DNA from: Methylocaldum marinum
Lineage (GTDB): Bacteria > Pseudomonadota > Gammaproteobacteria > Methylococcales > Methylococcaceae
Reading direction: 5' to 3'
NCBI RefSeq assembly: GCF_003584645.1
Contig: NZ_AP017928.1
Coordinates: 88,981 to 152,980 of the forward strand
Length of the DNA: 64,000 nucleotides
A program made the translations under genes and the position numbers. The notes below the pieces were generated by a model. It worked only from the letters and a program-made list of their open reading frames with translations, did not search any database and was not told the origin of the DNA. Of the stretch, positions 1 to 9,167 are shown piece after piece; within the stretch, counting starts at the first letter, position 1, and each line of letters opens with the position of its first letter.

Positions 1-148
1 TTTTGTGACGAGCGCTAATAAACACGGTGCGCGCTTGTCGTCACCGGCTTGCCTCAGTAGACTATCGTGAACTGACTATCCCTTGATCGACCGTCTTTGG
101 CGAACAGCGAGGGTAAGTTTCGAGTCGGTGATCGTGTCCTCTCAAAGT
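1..148. other. Left edge, no gene seen
   Basis: This stretch lies downstream of the minus-strand helicase-associated gene and runs off the window. I see no convincing reading frame, RNA gene or terminator in it. The helicase partner expected for the neighbouring protein, if present, would lie beyond the left edge. Confidence 0.5.
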
Positions 149-2077
149 TCAAACTTTCGGCATGCCGTAGCCCAGTCCGTTGACCGCCTTGCGGAAGCGT
201 TCCTCGGATTCGATCCCGACCGCGAGGTGTTTGGGACCGGCTCGCCGGCACAGGGACCGGGTGCTTTCGTGCCCGGCGATCAGCTCGGCAATGTCGGCGT
301 CGGCACATTCGATGAGCAGGACCGGGCCGGTGTTTTTCAAGGCCCGGGCCTGGCGAGCGGTGGTAGCGAGGAAACCCTCGACGGTATCGGGCAGCCCCTG
401 GGGATCTCGAGCATCGAGAAAGTCCCACAATTCGTTGATCTGGCGGCCGTTTTCCACGGCGTTCAAGATTTTGCCGCGGTCCAGGCGCCACAGGTCGTTC
501 CCTTTTCGTTCCGCCCAGATCTCGATAAACAGGGCTTCTTCGGTGGACAGCGCTCCGCAGGCGATCTTGATCTGGAGGCTCGGCAGAATCGACAGGGCGG
601 TTTTCGCGGCGGTAACCGTCGGCTCGTAACGCTCCGCGAGACCCAGGCAAAAGGCTCCGAGCGGATTGAGGCGAAACCAGACCAGCCCGTCGTAGCGGCT
701 GAGAAAACTTAAGCCGTCCGCGCCCCACAATTCCCGGTAGTCGGCCGGTACGTCCCACGGTTCCACGTAGGCCAGATCGATTAGACCCAAGGTGGCGGCG
801 TATTCGAACAGCAGGCAGCCGAGATAGCGCTTTTGCAGAATCGGCCAGTCGTGAAAACCGGCATGGCCCAGGCTGCCGTAGTTGGCATCCTCGATGTACA
901 AATCCCAGGGATTGCGCGTGATTTCGAAGTCGTACCCCGTGGCCTGCATGTAGCGGGAAAATTCGTCGAGTTTGACCCAGGCGTTCACCGGACACTGTCG
1001 CAAGGCCTCCGCGATCACGGCGCGGCGGCCGACCGGTGCCGTCATGGAACGCTGGCCCTTGCCGCGTTGGCCTTTGATGGCATCCACGCGGTTGAACTCG
1101 TCGAAGCTTCTGGTCTTCAGCCAGCGCTGCCAGATCCCGCGCAGGGTTTCCGCCGCGGGTTTGCCGAGAGCGCTTCGGCCGGTCTTGGTGAGGGCGAGCT
1201 TTTTGCCGTGCGGTTCCGCCAAGCCCGCGGCTTGTACCAGTAGTGGCCAGGCGAACGGCTTGATCGGCCCGATTTCATCCTGACTGTCGGAGTGTTTCGC
1301 TCCCGCCGGGTAGAAGTCGCCGCCGGGCAGCACGCCGGAAATTTCCCGGAGAGCGGCGGTTCCGGGGAGCTGGGTCTTTTCGCTGACGGCGACCTTTCCG
1401 AGATCGATGAGGCGCAGAACGCTGCCGACCTCGATCACGGCCTCGCGTTCCGTGTCGCGGCGCAGCAGAGGGATTCGCTGACTGGCGGTCTTGACCGTGG
1501 GTTTCTGAGTGGGTGCCCGATAGGTGCCGCCGCGGGTGACGATAGTGATTCCACGATCACCTTCCTGCCAGACATACTCCTTGGTGATCAGCTCGAAGTC
1601 TTCCGGCAGTTGGTCCACGGACGGCAGCGAAGACGCCGCGGGTTCGGGTACGAATGTGAGCAGGCGCTGGGCGAGGTCGCCGGGAACGGCCAGCACGCCG
1701 ACTTCGTGAGTCATTTCCCGATAGATGAACAAGCGCAGTGGCGACGGGATTTCGCGGTAATGCCGGGGATCTTTTTTTGTGCCGAACACCGGAGAAACGC
1801 CATATTTGGCTCGAAACCGGTCGGCTTCGAAGATGCCCTTGGGGGCATACAGGGTTTCGGCTACGGCCGAACGCTGCGTCTCGTCCAGCCTTTCCCACAG
1901 AGCCCGCAGATTTTCGCCGTCCAGATGGTCTTCGACGGCGGCGATCAAATCGGCCTTGCGCGTCGGTTTTCGGCCTAAGGGAAGAAGATCGAGCAGCTCC
2001 TTCAACTGCTCGATCGTCAGCCGATCGAGTGCCGCTCGGACGGTGGGAATCGGTGAATTGTTCTTAAACTCTGCCAT
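149..2077 (-). CDS. Helicase-associated domain protein (XPB/Ssl2-like helicase family)
   Basis: The 642-residue protein begins with a SAP-like helical segment (residues about 16-53, containing LTIEQLKELLDLLP), which suggests nucleic-acid binding. The last third, with LLIECADADIAELIAGHES and the end LAVGIESEERFRKAVNGLG, resembles the helicase-associated (XPB/Ssl2-like) domain found next to bacterial DEAD/DEAH repair helicases. I see no Walker A or DEAH motif, so it is probably an accessory subunit or partner and not the ATPase. The codon pattern is strong throughout, and several long frames on the opposite strand are shadows. It is divergent from the small gene at 2126. The family call rests on recalled sequence character, so the exact function stays open. 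Confidence 0.6.
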   Translation of the reverse strand: MAEFKNNSPIPTVRAALDRLTIEQLKELLDLLPLGRKPTRKADLIAAVEDHLDGENLRALWERLDETQRSAVAETLYAPKGIFEADRFRAKYGVSPVFGTKKDPRHYREIPSPLRLFIYREMTHEVGVLAVPGDLAQRLLTFVPEPAASSLPSVDQLPEDFELITKEYVWQEGDRGITIVTRGGTYRAPTQKPTVKTASQRIPLLRRDTEREAVIEVGSVLRLIDLGKVAVSEKTQLPGTAALREISGVLPGGDFYPAGAKHSDSQDEIGPIKPFAWPLLVQAAGLAEPHGKKLALTKTGRSALGKPAAETLRGIWQRWLKTRSFDEFNRVDAIKGQRGKGQRSMTAPVGRRAVIAEALRQCPVNAWVKLDEFSRYMQATGYDFEITRNPWDLYIEDANYGSLGHAGFHDWPILQKRYLGCLLFEYAATLGLIDLAYVEPWDVPADYRELWGADGLSFLSRYDGLVWFRLNPLGAFCLGLAERYEPTVTAAKTALSILPSLQIKIACGALSTEEALFIEIWAERKGNDLWRLDRGKILNAVENGRQINELWDFLDARDPQGLPDTVEGFLATTARQARALKNTGPVLLIECADADIAELIAGHESTRSLCRRAGPKHLAVGIESEERFRKAVNGLGYGMPKV

Positions 2078-2125
2078 GGGCTTTCTATGTTGTTGTTGAG
2101 ATTTTCTGCTATCAAGGAGACGCTG

Positions 2126-2473
2126 ATGTCCGACTCAAATCTATTGATGGGTTCGTTTGACCGCTCGCCACCACCGGAAGTGCCACCGGTAGTCCGCGGT
2201 GGTAAACGCTATGTTCAACATATCGGCACCTATGATGAGGGCATAGGCCAAAGCGGCGGACTGCTTGACATTATCGACGACTCAACGGGGAAACGGATTG
2301 CCACGGTCAAGGTTTACGACAACACCAGGACACCCGATCTGGAAGGAGATGTACAGGATATCTTCTTCGAATCAATGGAATTCGATGATTCGGGCAAGCT
2401 GATCATAACCGACGAAGTCGGGCGACGTTTTTCCGTCGATGTAGTCACCCATATATCAGAACCTTTACCCTGA
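2126..2473 (+). CDS. Small hypothetical protein
   Basis: This is a 115-residue soluble, acidic protein that I do not recognise. I place the start at 2126 because an AAGGAG ribosome binding site lies at 2114-2119, seven bases upstream. An in-frame start at 2087 would lack such a site. The protein has no signal peptide or membrane segment. The C-terminal half (DLEGDVQDIFFESMEFDDSG) looks like a beta-rich domain. It is divergent from the helicase-associated gene and followed by a repeat-filled gap, so context gives no functional hint. Confidence 0.65.
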   Translation: MSDSNLLMGSFDRSPPPEVPPVVRGGKRYVQHIGTYDEGIGQSGGLLDIIDDSTGKRIATVKVYDNTRTPDLEGDVQDIFFESMEFDDSGKLIITDEVGRRFSVDVVTHISEPLP

Positions 2474-2584
2474 ACACCCATTCCGACTCCTCCAACTAAA
2501 CCTGAGTGTGGTGGCGAAGGGGGGTGGTCAACCTGCTGGAGGCTGTGTGGGATCTTATTCCATACGGTATTGGAATAAAACATT

Positions 2585-2765
2585 CATGGGATGGGTAGAG
2601 CGAAGCGAAACCCATCGATGGTGGGTTAGCCCTTCGGCTCCGCTCAGGACGGGCCCTTCGACGGAGCTCAGGACAGGCCTTTAGACTGGGCTCAGGACGG
2701 GCTCCGTGTAACCCACCGATTCGCGATCGCTCGGTGGGTTACGGCCTTGCGGACTAACCCACCCT
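2585..2765. repeat. Composite of dispersed palindromic repeats
   Basis: The segment holds direct copies of a CTCAGGAC(A/G)GG-type repeat (about 2638-2705) and an inverted pair around GTAACCCACCG / CGGTGGGTTAC (about 2707-2752). Similar units recur at 12.2, 19.6, 30.4, 42.4 and 63.2 kb. No gene is seen between 2474 and 2841. Confidence 0.7.
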
Positions 2766-2786
2766 AGAAAAATGAATGCCTCATCG

Positions 2787-2838
2787 AAAGTGATGTGGAA
2801 TAACCCGGCCTGTGTTGATAGGCCGGGTTGATCACTTT
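2787..2838. terminator. Nested hairpin terminator after GDPD gene
   Basis: The inner stem pairs AACCCGGCC (2802-2810) with GGCCGGGTT (2821-2829). An outer stem pairs AAAGTGAT (2787-2794) with ATCACTTT (2830-2837). It ends three bases before the stop codon of the minus-strand GDPD gene. A similar hairpin sits at 22807-22838. Confidence 0.65.
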
Positions 2839-2841
2839 TTC

Positions 2842-4086
2842 CTACAATCCCTTGCAATTGGCGTAATAGGTGACGGTTGCCGCCCAGTCGCTGAATACGC
2901 CGATGACACCCACGTCCTTGGCCAGCACGTCCAGCACTTTCATCACGTCGCCTTCGCGCTTGAGGGCGGAGTCCACGGTCTGAAAATAGAATCCGTTGTT
3001 GCCGTCGGCGAGAATTCCGGAGCGTTCCAGGGTCCAGGTGATGATGTCCAGGCCGGCGTCCTTGGCGTTCCGGGCGTATTCTGACGGTACGATGTTGCCG
3101 TCGGCGTCCAGGTCCAGCAGGGCAAAGGTCGGCGGGGCCACGATATTGATCCCCATCGCCTTGTAGTTGGCCAGAGTGGCGGCATCGGGCAGATCGGCGA
3201 CCGTCTCGGCATCGTCCAGATAGACGGCCTGCTTGCCGAAGGCGGGTTCGTAGCGAACCCAGTAGAGCACGTCGTCGATGCTGAAGGATTGGGCGTAGAC
3301 CTTTTTCGGAGAAACGCCGGCTTCCTTGTATTCGTCGATCATCTTCTGGGCGAAGTCCTCCTGCGAAAAGCCGTCGAACGGCATGGCCACGCTGGGGGCC
3401 TTCAGTTCGGGGGTCATCTTCACGCCCAGTTTCTTGAAAAGCTCGATGCTTTCCTTATGGGTGAGCAGGGTGCCGCTGGTCGGGCCGGCATAGAGATCCG
3501 TGCGGAAATCCGCTGTGCCCCCCATGTACTCGACGACGGTTTTAGCGCGCGGATTGGAGGCGTCCATCTTGCCGCGGAGGGTTTTGAATTCGGCCAGAGT
3601 GATGTCGCTGGTGCGGCATTCGGCCGTGGCGGGCGTCAGGAGATTGCCTTCGGCATCGAACGTGGCCGGAGTGAAAGGCTTGGTGCACTTGGCCGCAAGC
3701 TCCGGGATGGCGAGGATATTGGTGGTGGTATGCAGATCGTTCTGCGCATGGCGGCATACCAGTTCCTTGTCGCGGGTAAACGTCACGTCGCATTCCAGAA
3801 TGCCCGCGCCCATGCGGGCCGCAGCTTCGTAGGATTCCCTGGTATGTTCCGGGAACTGGAGAGCGGCGCCGCGGTGGCCTATCGAAAAATCGGTTTTCTT
3901 GAACGGCCCTTTCGCGCATTTCTGGAGCTTCTTCTTGAGTTTGCTTTCTTCCATGTCGTTGACCAGAAAGAACGGGCGAGGTCCCAACTGTATGTTTTGC
4001 TTGTGGGACGCGGGTGCCGCCGCGGAAATACCGGGCAGTGCCGCGGTGATTGCCGCGCAGGCAATCATTGTCAAATGGGAACGCAT
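2842..4086 (-). CDS. glpQ: Periplasmic glycerophosphodiester phosphodiesterase
   Basis: This enzyme hydrolyses glycerophosphodiesters to glycerol-3-phosphate and an alcohol. The 414-residue product starts with a typical secretion signal ([19 protein letters not shown], cut near AAA), so it should act in the periplasm. The GDPD catalytic elements are visible: GHRG with His71 and Arg72, the ECD triplet with Glu98 and Asp100, and a downstream RHA with His113. The C-terminus carries the barrel strand ITWTLERSG. It is longer than E. coli GlpQ (about 358 residues), with an insertion after the CRHAQ region. It stands alone, followed by a strong hairpin. A second, lipoprotein GDPD is encoded at 40861-42003. 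The gene symbol is by family only. Confidence 0.85.
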   Translation of the reverse strand: MRSHLTMIACAAITAALPGISAAAPASHKQNIQLGPRPFFLVNDMEESKLKKKLQKCAKGPFKKTDFSIGHRGAALQFPEHTRESYEAAARMGAGILECDVTFTRDKELVCRHAQNDLHTTTNILAIPELAAKCTKPFTPATFDAEGNLLTPATAECRTSDITLAEFKTLRGKMDASNPRAKTVVEYMGGTADFRTDLYAGPTSGTLLTHKESIELFKKLGVKMTPELKAPSVAMPFDGFSQEDFAQKMIDEYKEAGVSPKKVYAQSFSIDDVLYWVRYEPAFGKQAVYLDDAETVADLPDAATLANYKAMGINIVAPPTFALLDLDADGNIVPSEYARNAKDAGLDIITWTLERSGILADGNNGFYFQTVDSALKREGDVMKVLDVLAKDVGVIGVFSDWAATVTYYANCKGL

Positions 4087-4260
4087 CGATCACTCCTGTT
4101 TTTTGTACGAATCGAATTCAATCAGCTGAGGCCGTTTCGGCCCTGCAAACCGTACCGCCGATTTGTGCCAGGGATGTGACCGAAGTATTTAAGTCAGGTT
4201 ACAGTCGGGAAGGGAGGCTCCCGGAAGCGGCTTACGACCGCTCGGGTGAAATTGAGAAAT

Positions 4261-4287
4261 GAGGCGGGATATTCGCTATCCCGCCTC
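4261..4287 (-). terminator. Terminator of the ABC export cassette
   Basis: GAGGCGGGAT (4261-4270) pairs with ATCCCGCCTC (4278-4287) across a 7-base loop. On the minus strand it is followed by a T-rich stretch, as expected for an intrinsic terminator after the DUF4340 gene. Confidence 0.75.
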
Positions 4288-4295
4288 GATTTGCA

Positions 4296-5549
4296 TCAGT
4301 GCTTGCCGGATTTCCCGGCCTGCGGTTTCGAGTGGGCGGTTTCCGTTTTCGTCGATGGTTTCAGGACATCCTCCAGCGATTTGTCCATGTTGGCGTATTT
4401 GAATTCCGGAACCACGAAAGTCCAGTTGCGGAAGCGTTGATTGAGCTTCTCGACTTCCTGATTCAGGGCATCCAGCCTTTGCTGACGGTCTTTGGCGGGG
4501 TCGGTGACCGCCAGCGCTGCGGATTCCGGAATCTCCGCTCCGCTTTCCGCGCTTTCTTGGGCGTTTTCCTCGGCATCCTGCTTTCGGCCGGCTTCGTGGT
4601 CCGCTTTTGCCTTGGCCTGCTCCGCCTGAATGCGCGCCTCCGCCACGGCCTGATTCAATGCCGCCGAGAACCGCGCGAGATGCTTGCCGTCCTGTTTCCA
4701 GGCCTGAACGTCCAGGGTCACGCCATCGAAGGTCGTATAGCGCGCCTTGATCAGCTGATCTTTCGCCGGGGCTTGGGCAGACGCCTCGGGTAACACGTCC
4801 GCCAGCGTCAGTCCCGCCAGGGTCGAGGCCAGTCCGCCGAGGGTGGCGTGGTCCTCGATCTCCCGACCCGAGGGCAGGTCGGCGACCGTGAATGTCTCAT
4901 CGTCCGGATCTGCCTTGAAGAGACGCAAAGGTTTGCCGTCGGATTTGGTCAGGACGATCTCGGCAATCCGCTCCGATGGAATGTCGGTCAGCGCTTGGTC
5001 CAGCCACTGCGCCGGGTCGCGCTCGATGCGGAGAGTCCCCTTGGCCAACCAGCTTTGTTTATTCCCGGGATGACGCACGAAAGTGCCGTTGCCCTGGGCG
5101 CTGACTTTCCCGACGATGAGCCGAGCGGGTTTCTGCAGGCCGTCCAAGTCCACCAGGATGCCTTTGGCATCCTTGGCGGTGACGTCCTCGACACCCAGTT
5201 CAGGATAGCGCTTGTCACTCTCGGTCTTGGGTTCCAAAAGGCCGGCCTCGGCCATTTTCAGCAGCAGCTCGCGCAACTTGCCGGTATCGGCGGAATATCC
5301 GCCTTTCTCTTTCACCGTCCAGCCGTTCTCCCCATGGATCAGGGTGACCAGGGGCTTGTCTTCCGCGCCGGTCAGGGTGATGCCTTTGACGTCGTTGATG
5401 TGGCCGCGCAACTCCGGCATGGCGAAAGCGGCGGTCGGGGTGGGATCGTTCTCCGGCTGGCGGGCCGAAGCCACGAAGATGGCCGCGATAACGGCGACCA
5501 CGGCCACGGCGGCCAGACCCAACAGGCCTTTCGCATTGATTTGATTCAT
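4296..5549 (-). CDS. DUF4340 domain-containing membrane-anchored protein
   Basis: The 417-residue protein has one N-terminal membrane helix (about residues 8-28, LLGLAAVAVVAVIAAIFVA) and a large exported part with the DUF4340 pattern (GITLTGAEDKPLVTLIHGENGWTVKEKG). A lysine/glutamate/alanine-rich coiled coil follows near residues 290-390. DUF4340 proteins are commonly encoded with a GldG-like subunit and an ABC-2 exporter, exactly the arrangement here. It is the last of four minus-strand genes, 12 bases after the GldG-like gene. Its substrate and exact role in the complex are unknown. Confidence 0.8.
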   Translation of the reverse strand: MNQINAKGLLGLAAVAVVAVIAAIFVASARQPENDPTPTAAFAMPELRGHINDVKGITLTGAEDKPLVTLIHGENGWTVKEKGGYSADTGKLRELLLKMAEAGLLEPKTESDKRYPELGVEDVTAKDAKGILVDLDGLQKPARLIVGKVSAQGNGTFVRHPGNKQSWLAKGTLRIERDPAQWLDQALTDIPSERIAEIVLTKSDGKPLRLFKADPDDETFTVADLPSGREIEDHATLGGLASTLAGLTLADVLPEASAQAPAKDQLIKARYTTFDGVTLDVQAWKQDGKHLARFSAALNQAVAEARIQAEQAKAKADHEAGRKQDAEENAQESAESGAEIPESAALAVTDPAKDRQQRLDALNQEVEKLNQRFRNWTFVVPEFKYANMDKSLEDVLKPSTKTETAHSKPQAGKSGKH

Positions 5550-5561
5550 GACGACTCCTCT

Positions 5562-7433
5562 TTAAACCAATCTTTGCTTGGCTTTCCAGCCCAGGAAAGC
5601 GAGGGTTCCCAGGGTCAGCAGCAGAGGCACCAGGCCGATGTTGATGAACTTGAGCCGGGCGCCGAGGGTGTCGATGTCGGCATCCAGACGGCGCCGCACC
5701 TCGCGCAGTTCCTTGCGGATTTCCAGTTTGCGCTTGAAGAAGTTCTCCAGCTCTTTCTGTTGTTCCGGACTCAGCACGAATTTCTCGTCATTCGACTTGC
5801 CGCTCTGCAGTTCGGCCAGCTTGCGCTCGGTATCCGCCAATTCCCGCTGGAGTTCCTGTTCCTTGAACCGGAAACGGTTGTCGGCGGCCTGCTTGAGTTC
5901 CTCCACCTTGGTGAAAGGACGGCTCGAAATGCCGCGTCCCCGGATCGAGATGAGGTCCGAGGACCCGGCCAGATTGTCTACCGCGTTGGCGAAGAAATCG
6001 CCGTTGTCGGCGAACGCGTTCAGCAGTTTCTGGCCGAAGAAGTTCTGGGTACGTACCCACATCCGGTCGCTGAGAATGTCGGTATCCGCCACCAGCAGGA
6101 TTTCTCCGGGCTCTTTCGCTTCCGCCAGATGTTCCGGGTCGTTCCGATCCGGGAAAGCGGTCTTGAACTTGCCTTCCAGGCGGCAGGCCATGCAATAGCG
6201 CTCGCCGCTCGCCTTGAAAGCGGCCAGGAGGCTGGACGGATTGTTCGCGAACTTGACTTGCTCCGCGGCAACGGTCATCGCCTGGTCGGAGGACTCGATC
6301 AGTGGCGTCAGCCTGGCCGGGCTGTCCTTGGCCAGCTTGAAGAAGCCCGCCGTGGCGACGTGCAGGGTATCGAGATTGGCGGTGATGACGTCGTCGCGCT
6401 TCAGATCCGGCCGGGTGAAGCGCAGCATCGCGGGATGCCGGGTCGGCGCAGCGCCGGGCGAGGTGCTGACGGACAAGGCATGGGCGCGATCCAGCACCAC
6501 CTGGTCGGCGGAGTATTCGACGCCCCAGGCCTTGAACAGCGCCGGCAAGTCCGATGCCTTGGACGCCATGATGGCGGCCATGGGATTGCCCGGATCGGCG
6601 CCGCTGTTGTCCAGTTCGCCGTGGGGATCGACGAACAGCAACAGATGGCCGCCGCGCAGCACGAACTGGTCGATCGCGTACTGGGCATCCTCATCGAGCT
6701 GCTTCGGGTGGACCACAACCAGGACGTCGACCTCGGAGTCGATCGCCTTCAGGTTCGCGGCTTGCAGCGGTTTGACCTCGAACATCTGGGTCAGTTGCCG
6801 GTAAACCGCCCAGGGTTCACGCATCCCGCGCGTCAGCGGGTCGAAGCCGCCGGTCATGGCGAGTCCCGCCAGGAAACCGACAGTGGGTTTCTTGACCACG
6901 GCCAGGCCGTGGATCAGTTTGGCAATGTCGTACTCGAGGAAGGACTCCTTGCCGGGATCGAAGAACGGGATCGCGGTACGGCCGTCGGTGGAATTGACGC
7001 CGACCAGGCCGAGAAAGATCTTCTCTCCCGAAGGTCCCAGCGGGATACCCTGCAGGCCCGCGGCGGAGGCGCGGTCCTCGGCTTCGGAATAAGGCAGGGG
7101 ATCGATCACGCTCAGCCGGAGCTTGCCGCCGGCCCGCGATTCCATCTCCTCCAGCAGTTCGCGCACCCGCTCGAAGTAAAGGCGCAGGCTGCGGACGTCG
7201 GGACGGTTGCTTTCGGCCGTCGCCTTGTCCGAAAAATAAAGGCTCAGATGAATCGGCTCGTCCAGCTTGCCGAGGATGTTGCGAGTGCCTTCCGATAAGG
7301 TGTAGAGGGAATTCTCGGTCAGATCCAGCCGGGTTCCGCGGAACAGGGTGTTGGAAAGCAGCACCAGTGCCACGAATAGCACCGCCAAGAGCCCCAAGGT
7401 ACTGTGGGTCAGGGTCTTACGATTGAAACTCAT
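5562..7433 (-). CDS. GldG-like ABC-type transport system auxiliary subunit
   Basis: This 623-residue protein matches the GldG / uncharacterised ABC transport auxiliary family. It has an N-terminal membrane helix (LGLLAVLFVALVLLSNTLF), a periplasmic domain beginning with LDLTENSLYTLSEGTRNILGK, a coiled-coil region (about residues 515-590) and a C-terminal helix (VPLLLTLGTLAFLGWKAKQR). The frame is open far upstream, but the start at 7433 (MSFNRKTLTHS) is preferred: the earlier part overlaps the permease gene in another frame and is arginine-rich non-coding sequence. It lies 14 bases downstream of the permease, so the two are probably co-transcribed. The transported substrate cannot be told from sequence. 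Confidence 0.82.
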   Translation of the reverse strand: MSFNRKTLTHSTLGLLAVLFVALVLLSNTLFRGTRLDLTENSLYTLSEGTRNILGKLDEPIHLSLYFSDKATAESNRPDVRSLRLYFERVRELLEEMESRAGGKLRLSVIDPLPYSEAEDRASAAGLQGIPLGPSGEKIFLGLVGVNSTDGRTAIPFFDPGKESFLEYDIAKLIHGLAVVKKPTVGFLAGLAMTGGFDPLTRGMREPWAVYRQLTQMFEVKPLQAANLKAIDSEVDVLVVVHPKQLDEDAQYAIDQFVLRGGHLLLFVDPHGELDNSGADPGNPMAAIMASKASDLPALFKAWGVEYSADQVVLDRAHALSVSTSPGAAPTRHPAMLRFTRPDLKRDDVITANLDTLHVATAGFFKLAKDSPARLTPLIESSDQAMTVAAEQVKFANNPSSLLAAFKASGERYCMACRLEGKFKTAFPDRNDPEHLAEAKEPGEILLVADTDILSDRMWVRTQNFFGQKLLNAFADNGDFFANAVDNLAGSSDLISIRGRGISSRPFTKVEELKQAADNRFRFKEQELQRELADTERKLAELQSGKSNDEKFVLSPEQQKELENFFKRKLEIRKELREVRRRLDADIDTLGARLKFINIGLVPLLLTLGTLAFLGWKAKQRLV

Positions 7434-7447
7434 GCTCGAAAAACTCC

Positions 7448-8182
7448 TTAATCGGCCTTCTTGAGATCGATGACGATGGCATTGGCGTACAGCCAGAAGC
7501 CGATGGTGAGCAGAAAATAGAAAAGGTCGCGCAGAGCGATCACGCCCTGTGAAATGTCGTTGAAATGGGTCAGGAAACTGAGCCCGGCGATGGCGTCGAC
7601 CACGCCCTGCGGCGCAACCGCGCGAAACACGTCCAGCACCAGCGGGAAGCCCGCCAGGAGGAACAGGAAGCACACCACCACGCTGAGAATGAAGGCAATG
7701 ACCTGGCTGCGCGTCGCCGCCGAGAGGCAGGCGCCTATCGCCAGAAACGCCCCGGCCATCAGCAGGCTGCCGATGTAGCCGGTGAAAATGACGCCATTGT
7801 CCGGGTCGCCGAGATAATTGACGGTGATCCAGATCGGGAAGGTCAGCAGCAAGGCGATGCCGATGAAGGACCAGGCGGCCAGGAATTTTGCCAGCACCGC
7901 TTGCCACATGGTGACGGGGAGAGTGAGCAGCAGTTCGATGGTGCCGCTTTTGCGCTCGTCGGCCCAGAGCCGCATCGCTACCGCCGGCACCAGGAACAGG
8001 TAGAGCCACGGGTGATAGCGGAAAAAAGGTTCCAGGTCCGCCTGGCCGCGCTCGTAGAATCCTCCGAGGTAAAACGTGAACGAGCCGGACAGCAGCAGAA
8101 AAATCACGATGAACACATAGGCCACGGGCGTTGCGAAATAGCTGCCCAGTTCGCGTTTGAAAAGCGTCAGGGTCGGGTTCAT
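7448..8182 (-). CDS. ABC-2 type permease (GldF-like)
   Basis: The 244-residue integral membrane protein has about six hydrophobic helices. It begins MNPTLTLFKRELGSYFATPVAY, typical of ABC-2 permeases that pair with a GldA-like ATPase. It carries the conserved segment WADERKSGTIELLLTLPV between helices. The ATG overlaps the stop of the ATPase gene (ATGA), indicating translational coupling. A longer in-frame extension upstream lies over the ATPase gene and is not real coding sequence. It should form the channel part of the exporter with the ATPase (8179-9117) and the GldG and DUF4340 subunits. Confidence 0.88.
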   Translation of the reverse strand: MNPTLTLFKRELGSYFATPVAYVFIVIFLLLSGSFTFYLGGFYERGQADLEPFFRYHPWLYLFLVPAVAMRLWADERKSGTIELLLTLPVTMWQAVLAKFLAAWSFIGIALLLTFPIWITVNYLGDPDNGVIFTGYIGSLLMAGAFLAIGACLSAATRSQVIAFILSVVVCFLFLLAGFPLVLDVFRAVAPQGVVDAIAGLSFLTHFNDISQGVIALRDLFYFLLTIGFWLYANAIVIDLKKAD

Positions 8183-9117
8183 ACGCGGACCTCCCGGGCG
8201 TGCGGCTGGGTAATGCTGCGGAAGACCTCGTCCAGGCGTCCGGTTTCGAGCTGCAATTCGCGGATGGCGACACCTTGTGCCTTGAGCGCGTCGCTGACCG
8301 CGGCCAGGATTTGTTTGCCCCGGCGCGGGAAGGCCGTAATCCGCTGGTCCAGCGGGTCGACTTCGACGCTCTCGACATCGGGAAGGCCGCCCAGGGCCTG
8401 TTTGGCCTTGTCGGTCTCGGCGGTGGTCAGCGACACCGCCATGTGATAGCGGGAACGCGCCTCCAGTTCGGCCGGAGCGGCGTCGGCCAGGAGCTTGCCG
8501 CCGGCGATGATGATCGCCCGGTTGCACACCGCATTGACCTCTTCCAGGATGTGGGTGGAAATGACGATGACCTTGTTCTTCGCCATGGCATTGATGAGCG
8601 TCCGGACCTCGTGCTTCTGGTTGGGATCGAGGCCGTCGGTCGGTTCGTCGAGGATCAGCACGGGCGGATCGTGCAGAATCGCCTGGGCCAGGCCGACGCG
8701 GCGCTTGAAGCCCTTGGACAGGGTTTCGATGGGTTGCTCCAGCACGCCTTCCAGCTGGAGCCGGCCGAGGACGTCGTCCAGCCGCCGCCGGCGCTCCTCG
8801 CCCGCCAGGCCCCGGATATCGGCGACGAAACCGAGAAAGGCGCGGGGCGTCATTTCGCCGTAGGCGGGTGCGCCTTCCGGCAGATAACCGAGCGCCCGCT
8901 TGGCTTCCATGGGCCGGCTTTCGACGTCGAAACCGCACACTTTGGCACTGCCCGAGGTCGGCGCGAGAAAGCCCGCGATCATTTTCATGGTGGTGGATTT
9001 GCCGGCGCCGTTCGGGCCCAGGAAACCCAATACCTGGCCGGGTTCGACCCGGAACGAGATATTGTCCACGGCGGCAAAGCGGCCGTAATGTTTGGTCAAT
9101 GCAGACGTTTCGATCAT
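8179..9117 (-). CDS. ABC transporter ATP-binding protein (GldA-like)
   Basis: The 312-residue ATPase has Walker A GPNGAGKST (residues 34-42), the signature LSKGFKRRVGLAQ, Walker B LILDEPTDGLDP and the H-loop in ISTHILEE. A C-terminal extension follows, as in gliding/ABC-2 exporters of the GldA or CcmA type. A GGGGAGGG ribosome binding site lies seven bases upstream of the ATG. The ATG also overlaps the stop of a possible 17-codon leader frame. It is the first structural gene of the four-gene cassette running to 4296. Confidence 0.9.
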   Translation of the reverse strand: MIETSALTKHYGRFAAVDNISFRVEPGQVLGFLGPNGAGKSTTMKMIAGFLAPTSGSAKVCGFDVESRPMEAKRALGYLPEGAPAYGEMTPRAFLGFVADIRGLAGEERRRRLDDVLGRLQLEGVLEQPIETLSKGFKRRVGLAQAILHDPPVLILDEPTDGLDPNQKHEVRTLINAMAKNKVIVISTHILEEVNAVCNRAIIIAGGKLLADAAPAELEARSRYHMAVSLTTAETDKAKQALGGLPDVESVEVDPLDQRITAFPRRGKQILAAVSDALKAQGVAIRELQLETGRLDEVFRSITQPHAREVRV

Positions 9118-9167
9118 GACCGAACCCTCCCCGGAAGGCTGCGGAATGGCATCGGATCAACAGACAT
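9114..9167 (-). CDS. Possible 17-codon leader peptide ahead of the ABC cassette
   Basis: A short frame (MSVDPMPFRSLPGRVRS) begins 11 bases after a strong AAGGAGG. It ends in a TGA that overlaps the ATG of the ATPase gene (ATGA). The ribosome binding site and the exact overlap are visible in the sequence. That it is translated, or serves coupling or control of the cassette, is inference. Spacing is a little long and the peptide resembles nothing I know. Confidence 0.3.
   Translation of the reverse strand: MSVDPMPFRSLPGRVRS

Noticed and set aside
54..995. Long minus-strand frame over the helicase-associated gene
   Set aside because: It is arginine/proline-rich, overlaps a gene with clear protein character in another frame and has no domain sense.
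4848..7298. 816-codon plus-strand frame opposite the DUF4340 and GldG-like genes
   Set aside because: It is the antisense shadow of two real genes in GC-rich DNA. The composition (Gly, Gln, Arg, His) is typical of shadow frames.
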